Shown here: positions 1-9,367 of the stretch, in pieces
How positions within the stretch are numbered: position 1 is the first letter of the stretch
Layout of the letters: each line of letters begins with the position of its first letter
Source: DASXRA01 sp036558905
GTDB taxonomy: Bacteria > Actinomycetota > Actinomycetes > Mycobacteriales > Jatrophihabitantaceae
Direction of reading: 5' to 3'
Assembly: GCA_036558905.1 (NCBI GenBank)
Contig: DATBER010000083.1
Span: 30,226 to 94,225, forward strand
Length of the DNA: 64,000 nt
Position numbers and translations under genes: made by a program
The notes under the pieces: generated by a model
The model's input: the letters and a program-made list of their open reading frames with translations, nothing else
What the model was told of the DNA's origin: nothing
Database searches by the model: none

Positions 1-1716
1 GCCGACCGTTACGCCGCGGCCGAGCAGGCGGCCCGCAGCTCCGACCTGGCCGTCGTCTTCGCCAACGACGTCGAGAGCGAGGGAACCGACCGCCCGAACC
101 TGTCGCTGCCCGGTGACCAGGACGGACTGATCGCAGCTGTGGCCGCGGCGAACCCGAACACGGTGGTCGTGCTGAACACGGGCAGTGCGGTCACGATGCC
201 CTGGCTGAGCAGCGTGAAGGGCGTCGTCGAGAGCTGGTACTCCGGGCAGGAGGACGGCAACGCGATCGCCGCGGTGCTCTTCGGGGACGTCAACCCGTCG
301 GGCAAGCTGCCGCTCACCTTCCCGCGCAGCGAGGCCGACACCCCGGCGCACACGCCGCAGCAGTGGCCCGGCGTGGGCGGCAACGCCGACTACAGCGAGG
401 GGCTGCAGGTCGGGTACCGGTGGTACGACCAGCAGGGCATCACGCCGCTCTACCCGTTCGGGTACGGGCTGTCGTACACGACGTTCTCGGTGGGGCACCT
501 CGTCTTCGGGCCGAAGGTCCTGTCGGCCAACGGCCACGAGACGGTGCACGCCCAGGTGACGAACACCGGGTCGCGCACCGGCGCCGAGGTGGTGCAGCTC
601 TACGTCGGGCTCCCGGCCGGCACGGGTGAACCGCCCCGCCAGCTCAAGGGCTACCAGAAGGTGACGCTGCGGCCGGGCGAGACGCGGTCGGTCAGCTTCG
701 ACCTGACGCCGCGCGACCTCTCGTACTGGGACGAGCACGCGCACGGCTGGGTGATGGCCGGTGGGCAGTACCAGGTCTCGGTGGGTACCTCGTCGGCCGA
801 CATCGCCGCCTCCGGCACCTTCAGCGTGACCAAGCCGGTCGGCCCCCGCTACGTCACGGTGTCCGCTCCGACGATCCTGCCGCCGGGCGCGACGAGCGCG
901 GTCACGACGTCCTTCACCAACGACAGTGCGTACGCCGTGCACAGCGCGTCGGTGGCGCTGGACGTTCCGGCCGGCTGGTCCGCGAGGGCGACCACACCGG
1001 CGTCTTGGCCGACCGTCGCGCCCGGGCAGTCGGTGACCACGGCCTGGGCGGTCAGTGCGCCGGCCGGCGCCGACCCGGGCGGCTACCCGCTCACCGCGAC
1101 GGCGTTCTACCAGGCGGCCGAGGGCGGGCCTGAGAGCCGCTCGGGGACGGCGAGCGTGTCGGTGCCGTATCCCTCGACGGCGGCCGCGTTCGACAACGTC
1201 GGCATCACCGATGATTCCGACCACACGCCCGGCAACTTCGACGGATCCGGCAACAGCTACTCGGCGCAGGCGCTGGCCGGGCTGGGCATCACTCCCGGGT
1301 CGCCGGTATCGGCCGGTGGGGTCACGTTCACCTGGCCGAAGGTCGCGGCCGGCACCCCCGACAACGTGGCCATGCAGGGCCAGCTGATCGCGTTGAGCGG
1401 ATCGGGTCACGCACTCGGCCTGCTCGGTGCCGCCGTCTCCGCGACGCAAACCGGCAACGGCACCGTCTACTACGCCGACGGCACCGTGCAGGCGTTCTCG
1501 CTCAGCTTCCCGGACTGGTTCAGCGCCACCCCGCCGCCCGGTGACGATCTCGTCGCGACCGCGCCGTACCTGAACCGCACGAACGGCAAGCCGCCGCACA
1601 CGGTGAGCCTGTTCGCCGCGTACGTGCCGCTGGCGGCGGGCAAGACGGTGCGGGCCGTGGCGCTGCCGAACGCCGGAGCGTTCGCCCTGCACGCGTTCGA
1701 CATCGCGATCGACTGA
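1..1716 (+). CDS. Glycoside hydrolase family 3 beta-glycosidase, C-terminal part (5' end outside window)
   Basis: The frame is open from base 1, so the gene begins upstream and its catalytic barrel is missing. The visible 571 residues start inside the GH3 C-terminal alpha/beta-sandwich domain (residues 1 to about 110), with the family motif EGTDR at 27-31 and NPSGKLPLTFP near 103. A YPFGYGLSYT segment (about 150) precedes a fibronectin-III-like domain (about 180-250), a NEW3-like beta domain (about 295-375) and a terminal module (about 394-571) with FDNVGITDDSDHTPGNFDG. Such C-terminal extensions are usual for secreted actinobacterial glycosidases and probably help binding to polysaccharide or the cell wall. 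The enzyme likely releases terminal sugars from oligosaccharides, which would suit the sugar importer nearby. The exact substrate cannot be read. Its stop lies three bases from the stop of the convergent dehydratase gene. Confidence 0.9.
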   Translation, partial: ADRYAAAEQAARSSDLAVVFANDVESEGTDRPNLSLPGDQDGLIAAVAAANPNTVVVLNTGSAVTMPWLSSVKGVVESWYSGQEDGNAIAAVLFGDVNPSGKLPLTFPRSEADTPAHTPQQWPGVGGNADYSEGLQVGYRWYDQQGITPLYPFGYGLSYTTFSVGHLVFGPKVLSANGHETVHAQVTNTGSRTGAEVVQLYVGLPAGTGEPPRQLKGYQKVTLRPGETRSVSFDLTPRDLSYWDEHAHGWVMAGGQYQVSVGTSSADIAASGTFSVTKPVGPRYVTVSAPTILPPGATSAVTTSFTNDSAYAVHSASVALDVPAGWSARATTPASWPTVAPGQSVTTAWAVSAPAGADPGGYPLTATAFYQAAEGGPESRSGTASVSVPYPSTAAAFDNVGITDDSDHTPGNFDGSGNSYSAQALAGLGITPGSPVSAGGVTFTWPKVAAGTPDNVAMQGQLIALSGSGHALGLLGAAVSATQTGNGTVYYADGTVQAFSLSFPDWFSATPPPGDDLVATAPYLNRTNGKPPHTVSLFAAYVPLAAGKTVRAVALPNAGAFALHAFDIAID

Positions 1717-1719
1717 CGC

Positions 1720-3438
1720 CTAGAGGGAGCGGCGGGGCACCCCGGCCCCGCTGCGCCCGACCAGGAAGTCGAGGTCGGCGCCGGTGTCGGCCTGCCGGAC
1801 GTGGTCGGCGTACAGGCGGGACCAGCCGCGGTCGGCCGCCGGTTCGGGCGCGCGCCAGGCGGCTCGCCGCCGGGTCAGCTCGCTCGGGTCGACGAGCAGG
1901 TCCAGGCGCCGGGCCGGGACGTCGAGCTCGATCTCGTCACCGGTCCGGACGAACGCGAGCGGCCCGCCCACGGCGGCCTCGGGCGCGACGTGCAGGACGA
2001 CGGTGCCGTAGGAGGTCCCGCTCATCCGGGCGTCGCTGATGCGCACCATGTCGGTGACGCCCTGCTGCAGCAGCCGGCGCGGCAGCGACAGGTTGCCGAT
2101 CTCCGGCATGCCCGGGTACCCGCGCGGGCCGGCGTAGCGGACGACGAGCACGGTCGTCTCGTCCACGTCGAGTTCCGGGTCGTCGATGTGCGCGTCGTAG
2201 TCCTCGATCGAGTCGAACACGAGCGCCCGGCCGCGGTGGCGCAGCAGTCCCGGGGTGGCCGCCGACTGCTTGACCACCGCGCCGTCCGGGGCCAGCGAGC
2301 CGCGCACTACGGCGACGCCCGATCCGGCCGGCTGCAGCGGGTCGTGCCGCGGCCGTACCACGCCGGCCCGGCCGGGAATGGCGGCGTCGGCGATGTCGCC
2401 CAGACGGCGCCCGTCGACGGTCGGCCGGTCGCGATGCAGCAGGTCGCCGAGCTCGCGCACCACCGCCGGTACACCACCCGCCGCGTGCAGGTCGGCCATG
2501 AACTGCCGTCCGGACGGCAGCAGGTCGACGAGCAACGGGATGTCGCGGGAGAGCCGGTCGATGTCGTCCAGGTCGAGCGGGACGTTCGCGCGGCCGGCGA
2601 TGGCGAGCAGGTGGACGACGGCGTTCGTCGAGCCGCCGAGGGCCGCGTTCATCCGCACCGCATTCTCGAGCGACTCACGGGTGAGCAACTCGCCGATGCC
2701 ACGACCCTCGCGCACCATCGCCACCGCGCGACGCCCGGCCTCGGCGGCGATGTGCAGCCGGGCGGCGTCCACCGCCGGAGCGGTCGCCGAGCCGGGCAGC
2801 TGCAGGCCCATCGTCTCGGTGAGGCAGGCCATCGTCGATGCGGTACCCATCGTGTTGCAGTGCCCGTTGCCGCGGGCCAGGCAGCTCTCGGCGGCGCGGA
2901 ACTCGGCTGGGCTCATCCGTCCGGCGCGCACCTCCTCGGAGAATCGCCACACGTGCGTGCCCGACCCGACCGCCTCGCCGCGGAACTCGCCGGTCAGGGC
3001 CGGCCCGCCGGTAACCAGGACGGTGGGCAAACCCACGCTGGCCGCGCCCATCACCATCGCCGGGGTGGTCTTGTCGCAGCCGGCGAGCAGCACGACGCCG
3101 TCGAGCGGGTTGGCCCGCAGCGTCTCCTCGACCTCCATCGCCATCAGGTTGCGGAACAACATCGCGGTCGGGCGCATCAGCGTCTCGCCCAGCGACATGG
3201 TCGGGAACTCGAGCGCGGCACCGCCCGCCTCCGTGATGCCCCGGCGCACGGCATCGGCCACTCGGCGCAGGTGCGCGTTGCACGGGTTGAGCTCGGACCA
3301 GCTGTTGGCGATGCCCACCACCGGGCGCCCGTCGAACAGCCCGGCGTCGAAGCCCTCGCCGTAGAGTTTCGAGCGGTGGACGAAGCCGACCTTGCCCGGG
3401 GCGGCGAACCAGGCGGCGCTGCGCCGCGGCGCGCTCAC
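1720..3438 (-). CDS. IlvD/Edd family sugar-acid dehydratase
   Basis: 572 residues, the usual length of [2Fe-2S] IlvD/Edd dehydratases. Three cysteines expected to hold the cluster are present: C53 in NPCNAH, C121 in GCDKTTPA and C194 in GHCNTMGTAS. The C-terminal DARMSGTSYG motif carries the catalytic serine. The family dehydrates dihydroxy or sugar acids to 2-keto-3-deoxy acids. Next to a lactonase and a DapA-type aldolase this is best read as an aldonate dehydratase (arabinonate, xylonate, gluconate or galactonate), not the isoleucine-pathway enzyme, although the sequence alone does not exclude that. The GTG start overlaps the lactonase stop as GTGA, so the genes are translationally coupled. 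The frame stays open far upstream, but that part is antisense-like sequence over the lactonase gene. Confidence 0.88.
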   Translation of the reverse strand: MSAPRRSAAWFAAPGKVGFVHRSKLYGEGFDAGLFDGRPVVGIANSWSELNPCNAHLRRVADAVRRGITEAGGAALEFPTMSLGETLMRPTAMLFRNLMAMEVEETLRANPLDGVVLLAGCDKTTPAMVMGAASVGLPTVLVTGGPALTGEFRGEAVGSGTHVWRFSEEVRAGRMSPAEFRAAESCLARGNGHCNTMGTASTMACLTETMGLQLPGSATAPAVDAARLHIAAEAGRRAVAMVREGRGIGELLTRESLENAVRMNAALGGSTNAVVHLLAIAGRANVPLDLDDIDRLSRDIPLLVDLLPSGRQFMADLHAAGGVPAVVRELGDLLHRDRPTVDGRRLGDIADAAIPGRAGVVRPRHDPLQPAGSGVAVVRGSLAPDGAVVKQSAATPGLLRHRGRALVFDSIEDYDAHIDDPELDVDETTVLVVRYAGPRGYPGMPEIGNLSLPRRLLQQGVTDMVRISDARMSGTSYGTVVLHVAPEAAVGGPLAFVRTGDEIELDVPARRLDLLVDPSELTRRRAAWRAPEPAADRGWSRLYADHVRQADTGADLDFLVGRSGAGVPRRSL

Positions 3439-4298
3439 GCGGCGTACCGGTTCGCCGGCAAGCCGGTCACGCCGACGTCCGGGATACGCAGCAGCGCTCC
3501 GGCGCGCGGGTACCGGATCAGATCGGCCTCGCCGAGCCCGACGCACCCGGTGGTCACGTACAGGTCGCTCAGGTCCGGGCCGCCGAATTCGCAGTTGGTC
3601 ACCATCGGCGGCCCGATCTCGATGACCCCGGCCGCTCGGCCGTTCGGGTCGAAGTGCCGCACCGCGCCGCCCCGGGCCATCGCGACCCACACGCCGCCGT
3701 CGCGGTCGACGGTGAGGCCGTCCGGACGCCCCGGTACGTCGTGCAGGTCGACGAACGTCCGCCGTCCGGAGACGGCGCCGGTCGCCGGGTCGTAGTCGAA
3801 GGCGTCGACCCGCTCGGTGGGCGTGTCCGCGTAGTACAGGGTCGTGCCGTCCGGGCTCCAGGCCAGCCCGTTGGAGACCGTGACGTCGTCGAGCACCGTC
3901 GTGAGCGCTGCCCCGTCCAGGCGGTACAGGGCGGCCGCCCCCGGGCGTTGCTCGACGGTCAGCGTCCCGGCCCACAAGCGCCCGTCCGGGTCACAGGCCG
4001 CGTCGTTCATCCGATCGCCCCGGCCGGCCCGGGCGAGCCACTGCAGCGCGCCGGCGTCGGGGTCGGCGAGCGCAACGCCCAGGCCGGCCGCGGTGAGCAG
4101 GCCGCCGCCCCGGCGCAGCACCACCGCGCCGATCGTCGTGTCGAACCGGGTGCACGTGTCGCTGCCGTCGGCGGGGCAGTAGCGGTGGATCTCGCCGCGC
4201 AGGATGTCGACCCAGAGCAGCGTGCGCGTGTCGGCGTCCCACACCGGCGACTCGCCGACCAGCGCTCGGCCGTCGACCGCCACCTCGACGCGAGTCAC
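3435..4298 (-). CDS. SMP-30/gluconolactonase family sugar lactonase
   Basis: 287 residues with the six-bladed propeller pattern of the SMP-30/regucalcin family. The expected divalent-metal ligands are visible: E16 in GESPVW, N98 in RMNDAA, N143 in VSNGLAWSPD and D193 in GRPDGLTVD. It should hydrolyse an aldonolactone to the aldonic acid in the cytoplasm (no signal peptide), the step between the sugar dehydrogenase and the dehydratase. The start is GTG at 4298, overlapping the aldolase stop as GTGA, and its own stop overlaps the dehydratase start. The three genes therefore form one tightly coupled transcript. Sugar specificity cannot be assigned from sequence. Confidence 0.9.
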   Translation of the reverse strand: MTRVEVAVDGRALVGESPVWDADTRTLLWVDILRGEIHRYCPADGSDTCTRFDTTIGAVVLRRGGGLLTAAGLGVALADPDAGALQWLARAGRGDRMNDAACDPDGRLWAGTLTVEQRPGAAALYRLDGAALTTVLDDVTVSNGLAWSPDGTTLYYADTPTERVDAFDYDPATGAVSGRRTFVDLHDVPGRPDGLTVDRDGGVWVAMARGGAVRHFDPNGRAAGVIEIGPPMVTNCEFGGPDLSDLYVTTGCVGLGEADLIRYPRAGALLRIPDVGVTGLPANRYAA

Positions 4299-5191
4299 GG
4301 CACGACGCCCAGTTCGGTCAGCGTGCGGGCCAGCTCGTCGCGCATCGGGTCGGGCAACGTCGACCCGGGTGAAGCCAGATACCCCTCGCAGATTCCCGCG
4401 ACCGACAGCGCCGCCTTCCAGCCCGCGGGCGCCGGGCCGCGCCGGCAGGCCGTGACCACGCGGAACAGCCGGGCCTGCTCGCGGCGGGCAGTGGCCAGAT
4501 CACCGCTCGTGAACGCCCGGTAGACGGCGGTGGCCAGCCCGGGCACCAGGTTGACGCTGGCGGCGATCTCGCCATCGGCCCCGGCGGCGAGGCTCGCGGC
4601 CAGCAGCGTGTCGGTGCCGGTGAAGACACCGAACGAGGCGTCGGACGTGGCGAACACGACGCCTTGCAGATACTCCATGTCGCGACTGCTGTCCTTGATA
4701 CCGATGACGCTGCGGTGTTCGGCCAGCCGCCCGACGACATCAATAGCGATCCGGACGCCGGTGTATGCCGGGATGTTGTACAGCACGAGCGGCAGCGGCG
4801 AGCGCTCGGCGAGCCCGTCGAAGAAGCGCAGCACGTCGTCGTCGGAGAGGGGATACCCGGACTGCGGCGAGACCAAAGCCGCGTCCGCGCCGGCATCGGC
4901 CAGCTCGGCCAGCTCGGCCAGCCCGCCGGCGACGTCGAACAGTGGCGCTCCGGCGATGACGGGCCGGTCGTCGGGCACGAGCGAGCGAACCCGCCGCACG
5001 ACATCCAGCCGCTGCTCTCGGGTCAGCCGCGCGCCCTCGCCGGTCGACCCGACCGGGCTGATCCCGTCGGCTCCGCCGGCGATGACGTGCGCGACGAGGC
5101 GTTCCAGGCCGGCGCCGTCGAGGGCGCCCTCCGCGTCGAATGGCGTGGCCAGTGCGGCATAGACGCCGGCCGGAAGCAACTGCGTCGCCAT
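4295..5191 (-). CDS. DapA/NanA-family class I aldolase, probable 2-keto-3-deoxy-sugar-acid aldolase
   Basis: 298 residues with the DHDPS/NAL signature: GSTGEG at 48-53, Tyr138 in LYNIPAYTG and Schiff-base Lys166 in VIGIKDSS. Family members use pyruvate as donor or product. Beside a lactonase and an IlvD dehydratase it should cleave a 2-keto-3-deoxy acid to pyruvate and an aldehyde, or dehydrate a 2-keto-3-deoxy-pentonate. Lysine biosynthesis is less likely from the context. ATG at 5191 is chosen because an AAAGGAGGG ribosome site lies seven bases upstream; an earlier in-frame ATG would place that site inside the gene. It is the first gene of the leftward operon. Confidence 0.87.
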   Translation of the reverse strand: MATQLLPAGVYAALATPFDAEGALDGAGLERLVAHVIAGGADGISPVGSTGEGARLTREQRLDVVRRVRSLVPDDRPVIAGAPLFDVAGGLAELAELADAGADAALVSPQSGYPLSDDDVLRFFDGLAERSPLPLVLYNIPAYTGVRIAIDVVGRLAEHRSVIGIKDSSRDMEYLQGVVFATSDASFGVFTGTDTLLAASLAAGADGEIAASVNLVPGLATAVYRAFTSGDLATARREQARLFRVVTACRRGPAPAGWKAALSVAGICEGYLASPGSTLPDPMRDELARTLTELGVVP

Positions 5192-5365
5192 GGTCTGACC
5201 CTCCTTTGTGAACGTGGGAATCCCCGCCGGACAGAGCTCTGGCAACGGTCCGCGACCGGCAGGATTCGGGGCTGCCGCCGAGGCGTGCGATCGCTGGTTG
5301 ACATCTGTGGGTCGACGCGAAAGAGTACCAGAGACCAGAGGTCATACCACCTGGAGGACACCGTC
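5192..5365. promoter_or_regulatory. Divergent promoter region of the sugar-acid locus
   Basis: 174 bases separate the leftward aldolase operon from the rightward importer operon. On the plus strand TTGACA (5298-5303) is a good -35 box; the hexamer 17 bases later (5321-5326, AAGAGT) is a weak -10. A GGAGG ribosome site for the binding protein lies at 5353-5357. No regulator gene adjoins the locus, so the controlling protein is encoded elsewhere. Confidence 0.5.
5327..5340. repeat. Tandem ACCAGAG direct repeat next to the presumed start point
   Basis: Two perfect head-to-tail copies of ACCAGAG lie just downstream of the presumed promoter of the sugar importer operon. The position suits an operator, but no protein can be assigned and a chance repeat is possible. 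Confidence 0.3.
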
Positions 5366-6730
5366 ATGCGGAGCTGCGGTCGATCCGAAGCCATCGACGC
5401 GTCGACGCGCCACCCAAGTCGAATAGGTGCCGGGGGAGCGCGGCGTCACGCGCGAACACTCGTCCTCGCCTGCGCCGCCGTCAGCTTGCTGGTCGTCTCG
5501 GCCTGCAGCAGCTCGGGCGGCAGCGGAACGCAGAACGGCAAGCAGGTCGTGACGTTCGCGAACTGGGCGGACGCCGAGCAGAACACCCAGCCCGGCATCG
5601 AGGCGATGATCAAGGAGTTCGAGAAGGAGAACCCCAACATCACCGTCAAGAGCCTGCCGATCTCCTACACCGACATCGAGCATCAACTTGTCCTGCAGGT
5701 GCAGTCCGGCAACACGCCGGACGTTGCCGAGCTGCAGGGCAACTACACGTTCAGCCTCCAGGCGACGGGCGCTCTGCAGTCGCTGGACAGCTACGCCAAC
5801 GGGTCGTACCAGCAGTCCGTGATCCCGCAGGAACTGCAGCTCGGCAACATCGACGGCCAGCTCGTGGCCATTCCGTGGACAGTCGCGCCGTTCGCCCTCT
5901 GGTACAACAAGAAGGTCATGGCCCAGGCCGGACTGGACCCCAAGCCGCCCGCCACGTGGGACGAGCTGCTGACCGACCTCGCCGCTATTCACCAGAAGGC
6001 GCCGAAGATCATCGCGTTCGGCACCGACAGCACGAACCGCACCTACGGCCTGGACCAGAACTGGCCGGTAATGAAAAGCTTCGGCGGCGTGCCGTTCGAC
6101 GGCAAGGACCCCAGTGCCGACACACAGGCCATGAAGGACTACCTGAACTTCATGCGGACGGTCGCCAGCAAGGGCTACACGCCACCGAACAAGAAGGGTG
6201 GCTTCTTCCGCCAGCCGGCCGCTTCCGACCAGGTAGCGTTCACGATCGACGGGCCGTACGTGAAGGGCGTCGTCCAGTCCACGAGCCACGTGAGCGACGC
6301 GCAGTTCTACCAGACCTGGGGAATCGCGCCGCTGCCGAGTGGTTCGGACGGCAAGCACTACAGCGCGCCGACTGATCACCAGCTGGTGATGTTCAGCAAG
6401 GCGAAGAACAAGGACGCCGCCTGGAAGTTCATGCAGTTCCTGTCGACGTCGGACTACGCGATACAGAACTACACCTTGAAGTACGAGAACTCGCTGCCGC
6501 CGCTGCAGACACCGACCGGCGAGATCGCCAAGGAGCTGGACAACCCGATCAGCCAGGCGTTCAAGACGGACGTGATCCCGACCGTGATCCGGCCGAACTG
6601 GGGTACCGCCTACGACAACGCGTACTCCGACGTCATGACCGGCGTCCAGAGCGCCATGACCAGTTCGTCGTCGATCGACTCGATCGCCTCACACATCTCG
6701 TCGGCCCTGAAGAACGACCTGGGCGGTTGA
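5366..6730 (+). CDS. ABC sugar importer, solute-binding lipoprotein (MalE-like)
   Basis: 454 residues. A long basic N-terminus (about 30 residues) precedes a hydrophobic stretch and a lipobox ending at Cys47 (VVSACSS), so the mature protein is probably a membrane-anchored lipoprotein. The body shows the family 1 sugar-binding pattern: FANWADAEQNT start, IPWTVAPFALWYNKKV in the middle, and a late KDAAWKFMQFL segment. The GGAGG at 5353-5357 supports the ATG. It is the first gene of a six-gene operon with two permeases, a dehydrogenase, the ATPase and a dehydratase. The ligand is probably a mono- or oligosaccharide or sugar acid degraded by the neighbouring enzymes. Confidence 0.88.
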   Translation: MRSCGRSEAIDASTRHPSRIGAGGARRHARTLVLACAAVSLLVVSACSSSGGSGTQNGKQVVTFANWADAEQNTQPGIEAMIKEFEKENPNITVKSLPISYTDIEHQLVLQVQSGNTPDVAELQGNYTFSLQATGALQSLDSYANGSYQQSVIPQELQLGNIDGQLVAIPWTVAPFALWYNKKVMAQAGLDPKPPATWDELLTDLAAIHQKAPKIIAFGTDSTNRTYGLDQNWPVMKSFGGVPFDGKDPSADTQAMKDYLNFMRTVASKGYTPPNKKGGFFRQPAASDQVAFTIDGPYVKGVVQSTSHVSDAQFYQTWGIAPLPSGSDGKHYSAPTDHQLVMFSKAKNKDAAWKFMQFLSTSDYAIQNYTLKYENSLPPLQTPTGEIAKELDNPISQAFKTDVIPTVIRPNWGTAYDNAYSDVMTGVQSAMTSSSSIDSIASHISSALKNDLGG

Positions 6731-6737
6731 TGCCCGG

Positions 6738-7649
6738 ATGACGTCCGCGGCAACGACAGCACGGGTGCCTCGGCGGCGATGGCGCCGGGGCACCCGCTGG
6801 TTCGACTGGATGACGCTGCCCGCACTGCTCATCCTGGCGCTGGTCATCGGCTATCCGATCGTGCGGGCGGTCATCATCTCCTTCTACCACTACCCGCTGC
6901 TCAATCCGCAACACAACTTCATCGGCGCCGACAACTACCGCCGGCTGGTCGACGACCCGGTGTTCTGGCAGTCGCTTCAGAACACCGCGATCTACACCGG
7001 GGTGTCGGTCGTCGGCGCGATGCTGATGGGCCTCGTGCTGGCGCTCGCCACCGAGAACCTGCAGGGACCCTGGCGGTTCTTCCGGGGGGTGCTGCTCACT
7101 CCGTGGGCGGTGCCGGTCATCGTCGTCGCGTTCTTGTTCCAGTTCATGTTCGAGGACACCGGCGGCATCACCAACGACCTGCTCCTGAGGCTGCACATCA
7201 TCGACTCGGCGATCCCGTGGCTGAGCTCGTCGCAGTGGTCGCTGGCCGCGGTGATCATCGCGAACATCTGGTCGCAGGCGCCGTTCTTCCTGTTGATCTT
7301 CACCGCCGCGTTGGGCGGTGTCCCCGTCGAGGTCACCGAGGCGGCACGCATCGACCGGGCCAGCACCTGGTCGATGATCGCGCTGATCAAGCTGCCCTAT
7401 CTGCGCAGCGCAGCCGTCGTGGGCGCGCTACTCATGATCATCCAGAACTTCAACAACTTCCCGCTGATCTGGGCGATGACCGAGGGCGGGCCGGCCTACA
7501 GTTCGACCACGCTGGTCATCTACGTGTATCGGCTGGCGTTCACCAGCTTCAACCTCGGTTACGCATCGGCCATCGGCGTCGTCTGGCTGGTCCTGCTTCT
7601 GATGATCTCCGCGGCGTTCATCCGGGTACTGCGGGGGAAGACCTCATGA
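6738..7649 (+). CDS. ABC sugar importer, permease 1 (MalF-like)
   Basis: 303 residues with about six membrane helices after a basic N-terminus. The cytoplasmic EAA loop lies near residues 201-220 (EAARIDRASTWSMIALIKLP). The glycine usually following the aspartate of this loop is arginine here (Arg207), which is unusual for the family but lies in an otherwise normal motif. Seven bases separate it from the binding-protein gene, and its stop overlaps the next start as ATGA. It should pair with the second permease in the inner-membrane channel. Confidence 0.9.
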   Translation: MTSAATTARVPRRRWRRGTRWFDWMTLPALLILALVIGYPIVRAVIISFYHYPLLNPQHNFIGADNYRRLVDDPVFWQSLQNTAIYTGVSVVGAMLMGLVLALATENLQGPWRFFRGVLLTPWAVPVIVVAFLFQFMFEDTGGITNDLLLRLHIIDSAIPWLSSSQWSLAAVIIANIWSQAPFFLLIFTAALGGVPVEVTEAARIDRASTWSMIALIKLPYLRSAAVVGALLMIIQNFNNFPLIWAMTEGGPAYSSTTLVIYVYRLAFTSFNLGYASAIGVVWLVLLLMISAAFIRVLRGKTS

Positions 7650-8545
7650 GCGTGACACTGACTCCGGCACCTCCGACCGAGACGACCGTCGAGGCGGCCC
7701 CGCCGCGGCGCAAGTGGCCGATCGGCCGATCCGTCGTGATCGTGATCGTCGCCCTCTTCCTGGTGTGGACGCTCTGGCCGATCTACTGGATGGTGTCCAC
7801 ATCGCTCAAGCCGGCCAAGGAGGCGACCAACCTCAACCCGACGATCTGGCCGCATACCCTGACCGGTGCGAACTACCGCGAGCTGTTCGGCAGCTCATTG
7901 CCGTTCGGCAACTACCTCGTCAACAGCATCGTCACCGCGCTGATATCGGCCGTGGTGGCCGTCGTGATATCGACCCTGGCCGGCTACAGCTTCTCCCGTG
8001 GGGGCTACAAGCTGAACGGCACGACGAGCATCGTCGTGCTGGCCACCCAGATGCTGCCCCTGGTCGTGCTGATCGGTCCGCTGTACCTGCTGCTGCTCAA
8101 GGCCCACCTGCTCAACACCTACCTCGGCCTGGTCATCGGCTACACGTCGTTCGCCATCCCGTTCGGTGCCTGGATGATGAAGGGCTTCATCGACGGCATC
8201 CCGCGCGAGATCGAGGAGGCGGCGCGGGTCGACGGGTATTCCCGGCTGGGCATCCTGGTGCGGGTGGTTGTGCCGATGTCGGTGCCGGGGCTGGTCACGA
8301 CAGCGGTGTTCGTGTTCATGAACACCTGGAACAACCTGCTGTACCCGCTCACCCTGGTCACGTCCAACACCAAGCAGACTCTGCCGCCGGGCCTGCAGCA
8401 GAGCTTCAGCGGCACGTTCAAGACGGATTACGGCGGCCTGATGGCGGCGTCGCTGATCACCAGCCTGCCGCTCATCATCGCCTTCTTCCTGGTGCAGCGT
8501 TCTATGGTTCGGGGTATGACTGCCGGCGCACTGGCGGGTACGTGA
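7646..8545 (+). CDS. ABC sugar importer, permease 2 (MalG-like)
   Basis: 299 residues with six predicted membrane segments and a complete EAA loop (EEAARVDGYSRLGILVRVVV) in the second half, including the glycine that permease 1 lacks. WPIYWMVSTSLKP near the first helix is typical of MalG-type subunits. The start is the ATG in the ATGA overlap with permease 1. The long open frame extending further upstream is only an alternative reading of the permease 1 gene. Confidence 0.9.
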   Translation: MSVTLTPAPPTETTVEAAPPRRKWPIGRSVVIVIVALFLVWTLWPIYWMVSTSLKPAKEATNLNPTIWPHTLTGANYRELFGSSLPFGNYLVNSIVTALISAVVAVVISTLAGYSFSRGGYKLNGTTSIVVLATQMLPLVVLIGPLYLLLLKAHLLNTYLGLVIGYTSFAIPFGAWMMKGFIDGIPREIEEAARVDGYSRLGILVRVVVPMSVPGLVTTAVFVFMNTWNNLLYPLTLVTSNTKQTLPPGLQQSFSGTFKTDYGGLMAASLITSLPLIIAFFLVQRSMVRGMTAGALAGT

Positions 8546-8548
8546 GCC

Positions 8549-9367
8549 ATGAGCTCGTCAGCTGAAGGGACCTTCACCGGGCGGATCGCCGTCGTGACCG
8601 GCGCGGCCCAGGGCATCGGCCGGGCCGTGGCCGACCGCCTGGCCGACGGCGGCGCAACGGTCGCGGTCGTCGACGTCGACGAGGCAGCCGGAAAGGCTGC
8701 GGTCGAGGCGTTGACCGAGCGCGGCCGGCCCGCGTCGTTCGAGGCGGTCGACCTGGCCGACCCCGACGCGTGCGAGACCGTCGTCGGACGGGTGCTCGCG
8801 CGATGGGGCCGGGTGGACGTCCTGGTCAACAACGCCGCCTGGCTCGGCCAGCGCACACCGTTCCTGCAGGCCACCGTGGCCGACCTGCACCGGGTGATGG
8901 ACGTGAACCTGACCGCGGCGTTCGTCCTCGGACGCGACGCCGCCCGCGACATGGCCGGCCGCGGCCACGGGGCGATCGTCAATCTGACGAGCATCCAGCA
9001 GGAACTGCCGGTCGCCACCCACGCCGCCTACGTGGCGAGCAAAGGTGCCATTTCGGCGCTGACCCGAGCGATGGCGGTCGAGCTGTCGCCGCTGGGCATC
9101 CGGGTCAACGCAGTCGCGCCGGGGGTCATCGACACGCCGTCCATGGACGAGACGCTCGACGCCGTCGGGTCGGCGAGCACCGGGCCCGCCACGCTGTTCG
9201 GCCGCTACGGCCGGCCGGCCGAGGTGGCCGAGGTCGTCGCCTTCCTGGCGAGCGATCAGGCCACGTTCGTCACCGGCGCGGTCCTGCACGTCGACGGCGG
9301 CCGCAGCCTGAGCCGCCTGCCGGACCCGCTAGCCCAGCCGCCTGTACTCCCGAGGAGACCACTCTGA
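8549..9367 (+). CDS. SDR-family dehydrogenase, probable sugar dehydrogenase
   Basis: 272 residues, a classical short-chain dehydrogenase. The nucleotide-binding TGAAQGIG motif is at 17-24, VNNAAW at about 93, and the catalytic Ser148, Tyr161 and Lys165 are all in place. In this operon it is the natural candidate for oxidising an aldose at C1 to the lactone, the substrate of the SMP-30 protein encoded divergently. The C-terminal tail after the conserved VDGG is proline- and arginine-rich and not typical. The stop overlaps the ATPase start by one base (TGATG). Confidence 0.85.
   Translation: MSSSAEGTFTGRIAVVTGAAQGIGRAVADRLADGGATVAVVDVDEAAGKAAVEALTERGRPASFEAVDLADPDACETVVGRVLARWGRVDVLVNNAAWLGQRTPFLQATVADLHRVMDVNLTAAFVLGRDAARDMAGRGHGAIVNLTSIQQELPVATHAAYVASKGAISALTRAMAVELSPLGIRVNAVAPGVIDTPSMDETLDAVGSASTGPATLFGRYGRPAEVAEVVAFLASDQATFVTGAVLHVDGGRSLSRLPDPLAQPPVLPRRPL

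Noticed and set aside
5191..5201. TGGTCTGACCC, one base off the FadR-type operator
   Set aside because: It overlaps the start codon and ribosome site of the aldolase gene, the sugar locus has no other such site, and one near-match in coding-adjacent sequence is expected by chance.
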